From: Atopsyche davidsoni
Lineage: Eukaryota; Arthropoda; Insecta; Trichoptera; Hydrobiosidae
DNA length: 64,000 bases
NCBI GenBank assembly: GCA_022113835.1
Contig: JAILWY010000002.1
Coordinates: forward strand, 3,450,501-3,514,500
Direction: 5' to 3'
Within the stretch, counting starts at the first letter, position 1. Each line of letters begins with the position of its first letter. Both the position numbers and the translations under genes were made by a program. The notes beneath the pieces are model-generated. The model did no database searches. It was given only the letters and a program-made list of their open reading frames with translations, and had not been told where the DNA came from. Positions 53,668 to 64,000 of the stretch are shown in pieces.

Positions 53668-56600
53668 GTTGCAGCAGACGATGGCAGCTGACGTGGAATA
53701 ATCTCCAGATGCAACCAAACCTAATCAAAGAATGCTATGATAAGCACAAATGATATTGTTTTAAAATTTGATGTTTAAGCATCACAAATATTCTCTAGTT
53801 CTCTCCTCGATACAACTTACGATACAAATTATTTTGAGTTTAAATTTCATGGATGCAAAAATAGTTGGAAAATAAATTTAAAACAAGAAATTTTTATTTT
53901 GATTTGGTTATTTATCATAATTAATGACTACTGCATACGGCGTTTTCTAAAAATAGACACGTGTGATACTAAATTTACATTTTATATACACGTAGCAACT
54001 ATAATTTTTTCTACGCTCTCAAATGGCTTGTAAAATTTGTTTATTCAAAGAGATTCTGGATATTTTATAATGTGTAAAATACCAAAATAATTAACATAAT
54101 CAAAACGATTACCCAATTTATTTGAATATGTTTTACGTTTATTAATATTTTTTTCAAATTTAAAAAATTATGCATGTAATTTGTTTGTAACTTGTTTGCC
54201 AATATGATTTTAAATTTTAATAACTCTGAGTAGTTTTATAAAAAAATATATTTTGTGTTTTTTTATAATATCAATGTTTTGTACTAAAATAATTTTACTA
54301 AGCATGGAACTTTTCATTATGTTTATTGCATTGAGTAAAATATGGTGAAATAAAATTTAATGTAGTATTAATAATTAAAATGATGCTACTGATTTTCAAA
54401 GTGGCAACTACAACGAACTATTTTACAATTACTGTACAACAAAATAAAACTATTTGAAAAAACTACTTGCTTAACTTTGGTGTATAAATGTACCTTATAT
54501 CAAAAGTAAAATGAAACGAATTATTAGATAAGTTTACCATTAATTGAACAGTAAATAATTTCCTGAGAATACACGTTCCTGAAAGAACCAAATCCGAGTG
54601 AAGTAAGAATCATCAAAAGTTCAACTCATAAAATTTACTCTAAATTGTAAATAACATAAAAAAAACAGACACAGTTGCATCGGTAGTTTTGCATTCAATG
54701 TGTAGATACATAATATTGTTTTTTTTTTTAATGAAGCACTATATATGATTATTACTAAACCAGCTTTGTAGGTAACGTTAAAGTAAAATATGTCAAGAGC
54801 TTTGTTCATCGAATTACTAAATGGATGCTTCTGATAATGTTAACATATATTTTATATTATGCCATTTTAATACTTTGTAGATTATTAATAATACGTTTAG
54901 AATGAGACTCTAAGAAGCCTTTAAGTGCAAATTACTTTTAAACAGTTATCATAGATTAAATTTATTACTGAAATAGCGGTGAGGTATTCTAGCATTCTAC
55001 TTATCAGTGTAATGCGATGACATTGAGTTTTCTGGATAGTTTATAATAACCTATAATAGACAGTTTCATATCATAGTGTATTGCTATGTGCTACAAATAT
55101 AATATTTTCAGCGTATTATCTTAGATTGATAATAATATTTATATTATGAAATTAAATTTATCATAACTGCAATCGAGATTCTATCACCGTCCACAATATT
55201 GGCGCATCCTTCCAAGTAATCGTCACGTTTATTTTCACAATATACATCTACCAACAATGACAAAATCCTCTCGATGGTCATCACTCCGTTCATAATTATA
55301 TTTCTTACTTTGTTTTTACATCTAAATGAATACCACCTTTTAATAAGAAAACAATAAAAAAAGCACTCAAAAAAACTATATTTTAATGCTTTTACTCTTT
55401 TCTATACCCATCAATATTTCATAAAATCAATTGCAGGCAGTCCCATTAAAATTAAACAAAAAAAATTATGAAACACGTAGTGTTTTATAAATTTTGACTC
55501 TGAATTTGTTAATAAAACTACCTACTAAATGTTCCCTCGAATTTAAAAAAATAATTTTAAGAAGAAAGTATTCACTAAGCAAGTTGTGATTTTTTAATCC
55601 GAATTTACAAAACTCTAGGTTGAAATATTATGGTAAACATACTTATTTTTCGTAAATTTTTCATTCAGCTATCATCACGGTGATCTAAATTTTTATTTAT
55701 ATATAAATTAGCTAAAACATTGTCTTCAAATACATACCTAATAAAATATTTGTAATATATTCTGTTTGCTATATGAAATTGAAGTTAAAATACAATTTTT
55801 GGGTGTTATAAGATCCATCCATTGAAATATCGATCCATCCGAATTGCATCATCCATTTAAAATAACGTCCGAAATTAATTAATTGTACCAAAATTCAAGT
55901 GTACCTACATAAATGGCAACAAATACTATCATATATTCATTGTTGAACTGATTACTGCAGTTACTTTGAAACACAACGGACATTCAGTATGACACATAAA
56001 GGCTTCTGAGCATTACCGAATACTAATAATTAATCTAAGAATATTAATATTATAAATTAAAATAAAGTTAGTTATACTTATTGAACCATGTGACGAGCAT
56101 TACACGCCACATCAGGTATTTATAAACGGCCAGTATGAACTAATAGTACAGTCAGGTATCTTAATATAATTTTATTTTTAAACGAAATCTATTGTAACCA
56201 TCTATGGAAACAACTCTCTCTCTATTTCTTTCTTTTTGATTCTGAACACACATTTATCTCTATTATTTTAAGCGTGGTACCTTACTCTTCCTGCTAAGCG
56301 TGTCTTATAGATCAGGAGTGGCCGACAAGTCAAGTTTGTTCAATCACCATTAAATAATTATTTTGTTTTATATAATATTTTGCTTATCTACCCTTAGACC
56401 GCGAGAGTGCACCTCGTACTGAAACACAGTGTATAAATATACTATGTATTTCACACCTCCATACAAAATAATACAAAAGTTGGCCTATTCTGTTATAGAT
56501 CATTTCCCTTGTCTGTTTTCACCCAAGCGATGTCTTTGAGAGCTCGCTTCGTTCATTCAACGTAAGCCTTCACTGCCTATTCTGTCTTCATTATTCTAAT

Positions 56601-58380
56601 TCCCGATTGCAATCAAATCCCTTTTCACAATGCTCCTCAAATAAAAGATCACGAGTTGTCTCATCCTTTTGATTCTCGTCAGCAGAAAGTGTAGGCATCA
56701 AACATACCCTATCCGTTCATTAATACCAGTTGAGACCAGACCCAATGAAAAATGTTTATATGTACTATTCTATAATATGTGTATTACAGTAACTCCAAAA
56801 ATAATTGTATTTTATCTTTTTATAACGTAGTAATTTGATTCTTAATATTCCTAATGTCGATTAGGTAATTTATTCCATTCATGTTATAACTGTCCGAATT
56901 ATTTGTATTAATGAAAGTGCTTAGATGTGTACAAAGATACTATATTTATATAGATTAAGTATACACTAACTCGCATGAGTATTCGGAGTTTCACATTTGA
57001 ACGTTTTCCCATTCCAGTTAAATAATATTAATATTGTACTGTACAAAAGTCTTTAAATTACGATAATTATGTTTAGTTGTTAAATAGATTTGTAAAATGA
57101 TTCTTTAATTTTTTATTATTTTTATATTAGCATTTGTGTGATTTATCTCATCTAAGTAGGTTTCATTTTAAATTATAACTTGCTTTGAATTCACAAAGAT
57201 ATTAAAATTTCCAGTTTTAATTAATGTTAATTTTATACCTAATGTCATAAAATATCGTTAATAAATGTAAATAGATATTATTTATCTGTTTTTGGTAAGT
57301 CGTGAAAAACCTAAATGAAATTGAAACTTTTTCAAATAGGGACTCGTCAAAATATAAAAAGTATTTACAATAATATATTTGAGGCATTAGTATTACACTC
57401 CTGTATCCTATGAAGTCTCAAGTTCCATGTTTTTTGTGCTAAAAGCCTTATTGTATAGTAAAAATCCGCAGTGTTCTCTATTATATATTATAACTGTTTT
57501 TATGCTTGATTATGAAAATACTTAAGATTAAAATTTTCCGTCTTTATGATATTAAAAAAATATTGAAATATGTTGTACTTCTTCTATTAATAAAAGTATC
57601 AATCAATGATATTACTTTTTATTTTATTTTCACATTTTTTCACATTCCCTCATTCTAAAGATCGCTATAAAAAATCCTATCCTAAGAAGTTAGAAAGAAT
57701 TTTCTAACTTCGGTCAGATACTTTGATGGCAGATGAACTTTTATAATGTACCACTTTATTTCATATTCAACAATGACTACATTTCAAAACTAATTTCAAA
57801 TTTTTTTAAATACAACTTACCAATAACATAATACGGCCGGCTCACTGTTATATTGTTTTACACCACACATTGAAACATTGTATATATCTATTAGTCACTG
57901 TTATTAAAAATTAAATTATACTGATCTCAATGATAAAAAACTTTGTATGAATCGATTGGTCACTGTTACTAAAAATTAAATAGTCTAAATGATCAGATTT
58001 ATCGGAAAAAAAATCACGATTAATCAAATATTAAACTTCAGACATACTTTTTGACACACTGCCAAAATAAAATTGTAGCAATATTTTAAATGTTAAGGGG
58101 GTGGAAAAATACTTTTTATGATGTTTGAACTGTGACTTAAATTTAATAAATTGACATTTAAATTACCTGAATTTTCAGACATTTATAAAAAAATAATATT
58201 ACACACTCAAGTAAAATATGAAATTTTAATAAAAAAAAAAAAAATTAAATTTAAGCTTATTATGATTAAAGCGATATTATTATTTGCAGTTAAAAATTAT
58301 AATTTAAATTTTTTATTTAAAAATTAATTAATGAAAAATGAGTAAGAAGCTAAAAATAATAATTACTGTAAACTGTTTTA
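53668..58380. other. 3' UTR of the candidate terminal exon and/or intergenic DNA
   Basis: No coding evidence. AATAAA signals at 53871 and 54349, among others, would allow short or long 3' UTRs. A pyrimidine-rich, GC-richer segment lies at about 56200-56720. A perfect 11-bp-stem hairpin is at 57686-57711. A short duplication (GTCACTGTTATTAAAAATTA / GTCACTGTTACTAAAAATTA) lies near 57894 and 57959. A non-coding transcript between the genes cannot be excluded. Confidence 0.4.
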
Positions 58381-58383
58381 TTT

Positions 58384-58520
58384 TCATTTCCGGTTTTGTT
58401 TTCAGCTTAATGGCAACATTCCTGAAAACGTCATTCTCGTGCTTGTTTGTAAGTGAAGTAATGTCACTTCAGTGTGGATTCTGTGGTCACATTAAATATA
58501 ATATCTGATGAATAGTAAGT
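58384..58520 (+). promoter_or_regulatory. UXT promoter and probable non-coding first exon
   Basis: TTCAGTG at 58468-58474 contains the arthropod initiator TCAGT, putting a likely transcription start at A58471. TTTCCGGT (58387-58394; ACCGGAAA on the minus strand) is an ETS-type site common at housekeeping promoters. The GTAAGT donor at 58515 and the TTTTGTGTTTTAG acceptor at 58861 define a probable 5'-UTR exon 58471-58514 joined to 58862. An earlier GTAAGT at 58450 could serve an alternative upstream start. Spliced this way, an in-frame TGA precedes the UXT ATG, supporting that start codon. Confidence 0.5.
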
Positions 58521-58867
58521 CTCTATGTATTTTGTTATTGATTATAATCATTTTAATTATAAGATGTTAAGTGTAATAGTTTCGATTTCTTGATTTTATC
58601 AACTTCAATTTTGAGGTTATACAGTACACATCTTGAATTATAAATCATACAATTTAATAGTACACAAATTCATTATTTTATTAAAATTTAAAATACTTTG
58701 AAATATCATTTTCACGTACATGGATCGTGGTGCAGATTTTAATCTTTTTATAAACATGAATAGGTGCCAATACTTTGTAACAATTCATGTTTTGACAAAT
58801 GTACATCTTCAGGGTTTAGTGTATCTATGTTTTAAAGCTTGAAAATTATTTTGTGTTTTAGGAGAAT

Positions 58868-59326
58868 ATGGATTCAGCCTCGTCGCCATCAGGCGATTTG
58901 AACGCCACGATATATCGCTATGAGCTCTTTATAAATGACGTTCTCAAGGATGACCTTAGAAGAGTAGACGAGGAGCTCCAAAAATACAATGCGCAAATCG
59001 CTGAATTTTCACAAATAAAACAAACACTCGCAGTGGTTCAAAATACCAAAATGTTCCCAGATGGATTTAAAACACAGGTCGACGTCGGCTGCGGTTTTTT
59101 CATTGAAGCGAGAGTTCCAGATACGTCTTCTATGCTGTTTGATGTAGGACTTAATAATTACCTTGAGCTGTCGACTGAAGAAGCCAACAAATTTATAGAT
59201 ATGCGCTTAAAATCGCTAGATGTCTACACCAGTGATCTCCGAAAGAGGAGTGCTCACATCAAAGCGAATATTAAATTAATGCTATTTGGCATAGGCGAGC
59301 TACAGGGTATGCAAGCCACGTCATGA
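58868..59326 (+). CDS. UXT, prefoldin-like chaperone/transcription co-regulator
   Basis: Encodes a 152-residue protein of the UXT (ubiquitously expressed transcript) family, a prefoldin alpha-type subunit of about 150-157 residues in animals. The opening RYELFINDVLKDDLRRV matches the family's RYE-FI-DVL--DLR-V signature. The N-terminal helix (about residues 15-55) and C-terminal helix (about 118-148) should form the antiparallel coiled coil. Between them lies the beta-hairpin part with QVDVGCGFF, RVPDTS and LELSTEEANKFID, all typical of UXT. In other animals UXT joins the URI/R2TP prefoldin-like complex and acts as a nuclear co-factor. The coding region is intronless here; an intron probably lies in the 5' UTR. 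The start is the first ATG after the acceptor and gives full family length. The next gene starts 304 bp after its stop on the same strand. Confidence 0.95.
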   Translation: MDSASSPSGDLNATIYRYELFINDVLKDDLRRVDEELQKYNAQIAEFSQIKQTLAVVQNTKMFPDGFKTQVDVGCGFFIEARVPDTSSMLFDVGLNNYLELSTEEANKFIDMRLKSLDVYTSDLRKRSAHIKANIKLMLFGIGELQGMQATS

Positions 59327-59618
59327 CGATGTCCTGCTACAAACTAATTGCCTAATTTGATGACTGAAAACCTGTTCAATGATTAACCTTCTGTACATAA
59401 TTTAATTAGAAAATTGTTCCCGGTATTACATTCATTCAGCTTAATATCTATAATAGAACAATGGTTCATATCAACTATTATTAAAATATCTACAAGGATG
59501 CCAATTGTGATTTCACTAGGAAATACAGCTCCCCGTTGTGGTGATGTGCATAAATAGACATTGCAACAGCATCCTCAAAGCATTTTGCCAGCTGAAATTG
59601 TGAAAGTGTCAGGCTCCT

Positions 59619-59624
59619 AATAAA
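59619..59624 (+). terminator. AATAAA between UXT and the decarboxylase
   Basis: This is the only canonical poly(A) hexamer between the UXT stop and the next start codon, and it ends 7 bp before that ATG (59631). If UXT uses it, its cleavage site would fall inside the decarboxylase coding exon. Otherwise UXT uses a variant such as CATAAA near 59551. Usage is not demonstrated. Confidence 0.35.
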
Positions 59625-59630
59625 ATAATA

Positions 59631-62600
59631 ATGAAGATATACAGGAATCACATATCAAACTCCAAAGACATCAACGACAACGATGATTTTAAAAAGCAAA
59701 TTGATTTTTTAAATAACGTCTTTGAAACGGTCATTGAAGATGTGGTTTATGGAAGTGTTCAGAGATCGGAGCCAGTCACAAGGTGGAGAGACCCAAAGTA
59801 TCTATCGGAAATAATTGATTTCAAGCCGCCTGATCTTCCCGAGGATGATGAAAGCATCTTGAAGGATATAAAAAATACTATCACGTATAGTGTTAAAACT
59901 GGACATCCTTATTTTGTGAACCAGCTTTTTTCTGGGTATGTAAAAAAATACTATTATCTTGATTTAAAAACTTAATTTGTGGAATTTCTGGTTCAATCCT
60001 CACCAGGATTTTGTCAAATTTACAAATTGAGGTCTTAGACTCTCAAATCCAATATTATGGGTATATTCAAAAATAAATTTAATAATTTATAAGGTTTTAT
60101 ACAATTCACGGCTACCTTAGTTCAGGCTTATAAAGTTATTATCATTTGAATCAATACTAGGTTGGATGTGTACGGATTTGCTGGTCAAGTTGTAACTGAT
60201 GCGTTGAACAGTTCTGTTTACACGTATGAAGTAGCTCCGGTCTTTTCGCTTATGGAAAGGAGTGTTCTTGAAAGGATGAGACGTTTGGTCGGGTGGGAAA
60301 CAGGAGACGGAATTTTCTGTCCAGGAGGTTCCATTGCCAATGGGATTGCAGTTAACTTGGCAAGATTCACATTGGACAACCAAATCAAGGTACTGTTTTT
60401 AATTTTAATTTAAAAAATATAATCTCTAATTTGAAGTCATCAACTGAAAATATCTCGAAAGTTTTTTTACTTTTTTCAATTAATTTAATATTCAGTACAC
60501 AGGTATCGGGGGAGCTGGCAGACTCGTAGTGTTTGCCTCTCAGGATGCTCATTACTCCCTTCTAAAGATGGCAGCTCTGCTCGGTATCGGAGAAAACAAT
60601 GTCATTGGTGTTCAGACAAAGAAAGGCGGTAGCATGGATGTTCAGCATTTGGAAACATGCATTGAGCAAAGCTTACAAGATGGTTTGTACTAATATATTT
60701 ATTTAATTTCACAGAAATTTTCTAACTGTTATTGATTATTGTTACAAAGTCGCAATTGGCTATAAAACATTCTTGTTTCTAGTTTTTACACAACAAGTTA
60801 GGTTAACACCGATTATATTATCTAAATTCATGGTGTTTCATTTTAGATGCATAATAATATTTTTAGATACATATTAATACTTTTGTTATAATTGGATTCT
60901 TATTATGTAAATTATCAATTCATGTAGGAGCTGTCCCCTTTGCTGTGGTAGCAACGGTGGGCACTACAGTGCTGGGTGCCTTGGACCCCCTGCCTCTTAT
61001 CTCCGATGTTTGCCGAGCACACAATCTTTGGCTGCACGTGGACGCTGCATGGGGAGGAGGACTACTCTTCTCCGAGACGCACAGGACAAAACTCGAGGGA
61101 ATAGAAAAGTAGGAATTTTAAATTATATATGCGTTGTTTTATTCTCACTCATAAGGTACTGAAGATTCAAAATATTCACGTTTATTTTGTATATTTTATT
61201 GCTGCAATGTTTTGAGTGTTTTATCTGGTGAACTGTAATTTTAATGTGTGATAAATTTTAAAATCAACTTAGATTTTCATAGTGTCAATAATTACTTTCT
61301 ACTATATAATTTTTTTTAGTGGTATCTTTACTGAAAATTACTTAATATGCGTTTTTGCCTCTGTTTTCAGGGCTGACTCCATAACGGTGAATCCTCACAA
61401 GATGCTAGCTGTGCCGCAGCAGTGCTCGGTTCTCATCAGTCGCCACTCTGGCGTCATGTCCCGCTGCCATGCAACCCACGCCTCCTACCTCTTCCAGCCT
61501 GACAAGTTCTATGGGCCGGAGTACGACTGTGGAGACTCTCATATCCAGTGTGGGCGAAGAGCTGATGTCTTCAAGTTTTGGCTAATGTGGAAGGCCAAGG
61601 TTAGAAAATGATTACTTCACTATATTTTTAGTAATTTCATTATTGTAAATATCGCCTCACACTGTCACAGCGTACTGAAAATTTTCAGCACCACTGTACC
61701 CCTGATATTGCCCTTTTCTTATGCACTCTTAAAGTGGTCCAAGTGCTATTTACTCTAATTATATATTCACCCTTTTTGTTGTCGAGAGACTTGGAAATAT
61801 TAAGAATCTTCATCCACACTCTGTGCATTCTTTCCACACACTTGGAGTGCACGTCTAGGGTGCGAAAAGACTTCAAATTCAAAATCCTGGAAAAAATGCT
61901 GCCGTGTCAGTTATATGGTAGGTAGGGAAATTAGCTTGTAAGCAATTTTAATGCTTATTAGCCGGAAAAAGTAAAAAAAATATTTATTAAGATATATTGT
62001 TTAGCGTTGATTTAAAAATTACTTAAGTCTTTTTAAAAAAAAAATTGTCTTTCTGCAACATTTCTAAAATTTCTCCCGGTACTTAATGAATATAACAAAC
62101 AATGCATTGATCTACGTAATAATTTTTTTCTACCAAATGTGATTGAGTCTTTGAGAAGACTTCCGAACGGTAGTTCACAGCGACAGCTTTTCAATTTTTA
62201 AAAAAGGTTTATGTTTATTTGTAAATGAATCTTATCCTCGATGCTCACCACTTTGTCTTAACACTTCTTCTGCATCATGCATTGTAGAATTATTCATTAT
62301 TGTCTTAATAATAATTGTTAACTTATGTGTGTATCGTAAACAGATTTTTTAATTTTGTAAAAAATATTGATCAATCATTTTATTTTAATTTTCAGGGAAC
62401 CAAAGGGTTCGGAAAGCACGTTGATACAATAATGGACACCTCGCACTATTTGCTGGAGTCAGTTATGGACAGTCCGAATTTCATGCTGGTATGTGAACCG
62501 CAGTTTGTCAACGTATGCTTCTGGTTCATTCCACCATCGCTAAGGAATGTTGCTATAGAAGACAGGGACTCTGATGATTTTAAAGAAAAATTGCACAAGG

Positions 62601-63089
62601 TACTTGAAGAAAATTTTACATATAAAGTATGAAACTTGATAAATCTAAAAATATTATCTTTGGGGTTATTGGCAGCTCTTCCGTAACTCAAAGTGAATCA
62701 ATGTGGTTTTTAATATAAACAAGTCTCTTTATTCTCGGTGAAGATGTCGATTCATTATCACATGGGGTTTGATACTTGTGATATATTAAACTTTTTTCAC
62801 TATGAATATAGAATTATTCTTATGTATAAAAATTTGGTAAACCGAATGCAGATATTTAAAATCTCAAGTTTTCAGTACAATTCACAGTGCCTTGTAGTCT
62901 TAAATTTTTTTCTAGGTTGCGCCAGTTATCAAAGAAAGAATGATCCGCAAAGGCAGCTTGATGCTCGGGTACCAGCCACTTGGAAAGCTTCCAAATTTTT
63001 TCAGGTTTGTCTCCCAAAACTCGTCTCTGAACAAGGACGATGTGGACCATATTCTCAAAGAAATAGAAACGTTGGGGTCTGATTTGTGA
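59631..63089 (+). CDS. PLP-dependent cysteine sulfinate/aspartate decarboxylase-like protein, seven exons
   Basis: Exons 59631-59935, 60161-60389, 60496-60682, 60928-61108, 61371-61599, 62396-62599 and 62916-63089 join in frame with GT/AG introns to give 502 residues, full length for the group II decarboxylase family that includes CSAD, insect aspartate 1-decarboxylase (black) and GAD. Visible landmarks are FSGLD at exon 1/2, [15 protein letters not shown] (His197, expected to stack on PLP), HVDAAWGG (Asp279, expected to contact the PLP pyridine N), NPHK (Lys311, Schiff base) and [19 protein letters not shown]. The reaction is decarboxylation of cysteine sulfinate to hypotaurine and/or aspartate to beta-alanine in the cytosol. 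QQCS after the lysine motif resembles insect aspartate/cysteine-sulfinate decarboxylases more than GAD (LQCS). Unusually, the residue before NPHK is Val where relatives mostly have Trp. An in-frame TGA upstream supports the start. Substrate preference cannot be fixed from sequence. Confidence 0.93.
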
Positions 63090-64000
63090 TTCAAATATTT
63101 TTCAGATTGATTATATGATAATATATGTTACTATTTTTCATGAATGTGTACAACCTACTAAGCTGTAATGCATAAATGTATTTTTTTAAATGTATTCATA
63201 TTTTAATGTTTACCTTTGGGTCAGATTTATATTGTCTGATGATGTATCAATTATATATGTTAATGTCTACTGTAGCTGTAATTTTTATTTTATGTTTAAA
63301 ATTATATTTATAGCAGTGTACTATTATATTAATATATATCCCATTTTGCCAATTTTTGTTGTCGTTATTTATAGTCAATCAAACAAAACTCCATTTAAAA
63401 AAATGGTATATATTCAGATAAAGTAATGCATGATTAAATGCCACTGTTATTGGTTTTTAAGATGAAATAACATTAGAATATTCTATTATGATATTTTTTT
63501 CAATAGCTTATATCTTTATATTTCTAAGTATCTTTATAGTGTGATTGCCAAATTTCCAAGTATTTTTTTCCTCACAGCGTGACCTTTAAAATCAAATATA
63601 TGATAAAATTGGAAATATAGTATTTTGTACGACTTTAAAGCCACTAGTTATTTTTTTCTGGCTTGTTGTAAAAGAGAATGAACTTACTCTGAAGTTACGA
63701 TATATTTCACAATTCACTGATTCCTATTGAATTTTAGTTACAGATTTATATTGTTAGTATATTAAATAGCTAATGCCATCTGTGTTTCAAATAGCAAATG
63801 TAAAGGTTTAAAGCTTTGATAACTACATTTTAGTTTATATTTGATCCGCTAGGTGGCAGTAACATCATAAATAAATTAATACGAATGTTCATATATATTT
63901 ATTCTACTTTTGACTATACATTTTATTATATTTTATGATGTTTCAATTGTGACTTGAGGATGAGACCCCGAAGACGGATCCAACAAAGCAGGGATTATCT
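63090..64000 (+). other. 3' UTR and downstream flank of the decarboxylase gene
   Basis: AT-rich, with no further gene seen. A CATAAA variant lies near 63172 and canonical AATAAA at 63870-63875. If the latter is used the 3' UTR is about 0.8 kb. Short open frames here are chance. Confidence 0.5.
63846..63859 (+). promoter_or_regulatory. CTCF-like motif
   Basis: CCGCTAGGTGGCAG closely matches the conserved CTCF core (CCNNNAGGTGGCAG; the insect form also contains AGGTGGC). It lies in AT-rich DNA just before the AATAAA at 63870, in a suitable place for a gene-boundary element. A motif match alone does not show binding. Confidence 0.4.

Noticed and set aside
60117..60383. 88-codon minus-strand frame opposite decarboxylase exon 2
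   Set aside because: It is a shadow of the real + strand exon, which has matching splice sites and conserved residues.
61685..61882. Minus-strand 65-codon frame in intron 5 of the decarboxylase, with weak inverted similarity at its ends
   Set aside because: Similarity between the two ends is too patchy to call a MITE, and the frame has no recognisable domain.

Overview
The window looks like AT-rich nuclear DNA from an insect, most likely a butterfly or moth. The evidence is large amounts of non-coding sequence, small coding exons with GT/AG introns, many short inverted-repeat elements, a short interstitial TTAGG run (the ancestral insect telomere unit), and two recognisable protein genes at the right-hand end. 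No bacterial, phage or plasmid features, tRNA, rRNA or CRISPR were seen.

Layout. About 1-53.6 kb holds no gene I can support and reads as intron or intergenic DNA. Roughly a dozen short GC-rich islands interrupt it, and most carry posterior-Hox/Abd-B-type words (GTCGTAAA, GCCGTAAA, GCCATAAA). Small transposon-like elements and several locally amplified tandem arrays are also present: 51 bp at 1.7 kb, 146 bp x5 at 13.9 kb, about 545 bp x3 at 38.5 kb, about 202 bp x3 at 41.5 kb, about 150 bp x7 at 42.8 kb and about 250 bp x3 at 46.6 kb. At 53,589 a polypyrimidine tract and AG precede a short open exon of 25 codons rich in Ser and Pro, then a stop. This looks like the last coding exon of a gene whose other exons lie upstream, probably mostly outside the window. 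Because the next gene is UXT, and doublesex (dsx) and UXT are neighbours at the Papilio mimicry locus, dsx is my best guess for that gene. This rests on synteny and is not proved.

The right-hand end holds two genes on the + strand. UXT (58,868-59,326) is a prefoldin-like chaperone/co-regulator with an uninterrupted coding exon and a probable non-coding first exon. Only 304 bp after its stop begins a complete seven-exon gene (59,631-63,089, 502 residues). It encodes a PLP-dependent acidic amino-acid decarboxylase of the cysteine sulfinate/aspartate type, making hypotaurine/taurine or beta-alanine. The only canonical AATAAA between the two genes lies 7 bp before the second start codon, so the transcripts may overlap. 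A CTCF-like motif lies downstream of the decarboxylase.

If the dsx reading is right, most of the window is a dsx intron. The Hox-type islands would then be candidate enhancers or boundary elements of a sex-determination gene, and the tandem arrays that abut them would be fast-evolving regulatory DNA. That is the most interesting hypothesis here, and it needs comparative data.
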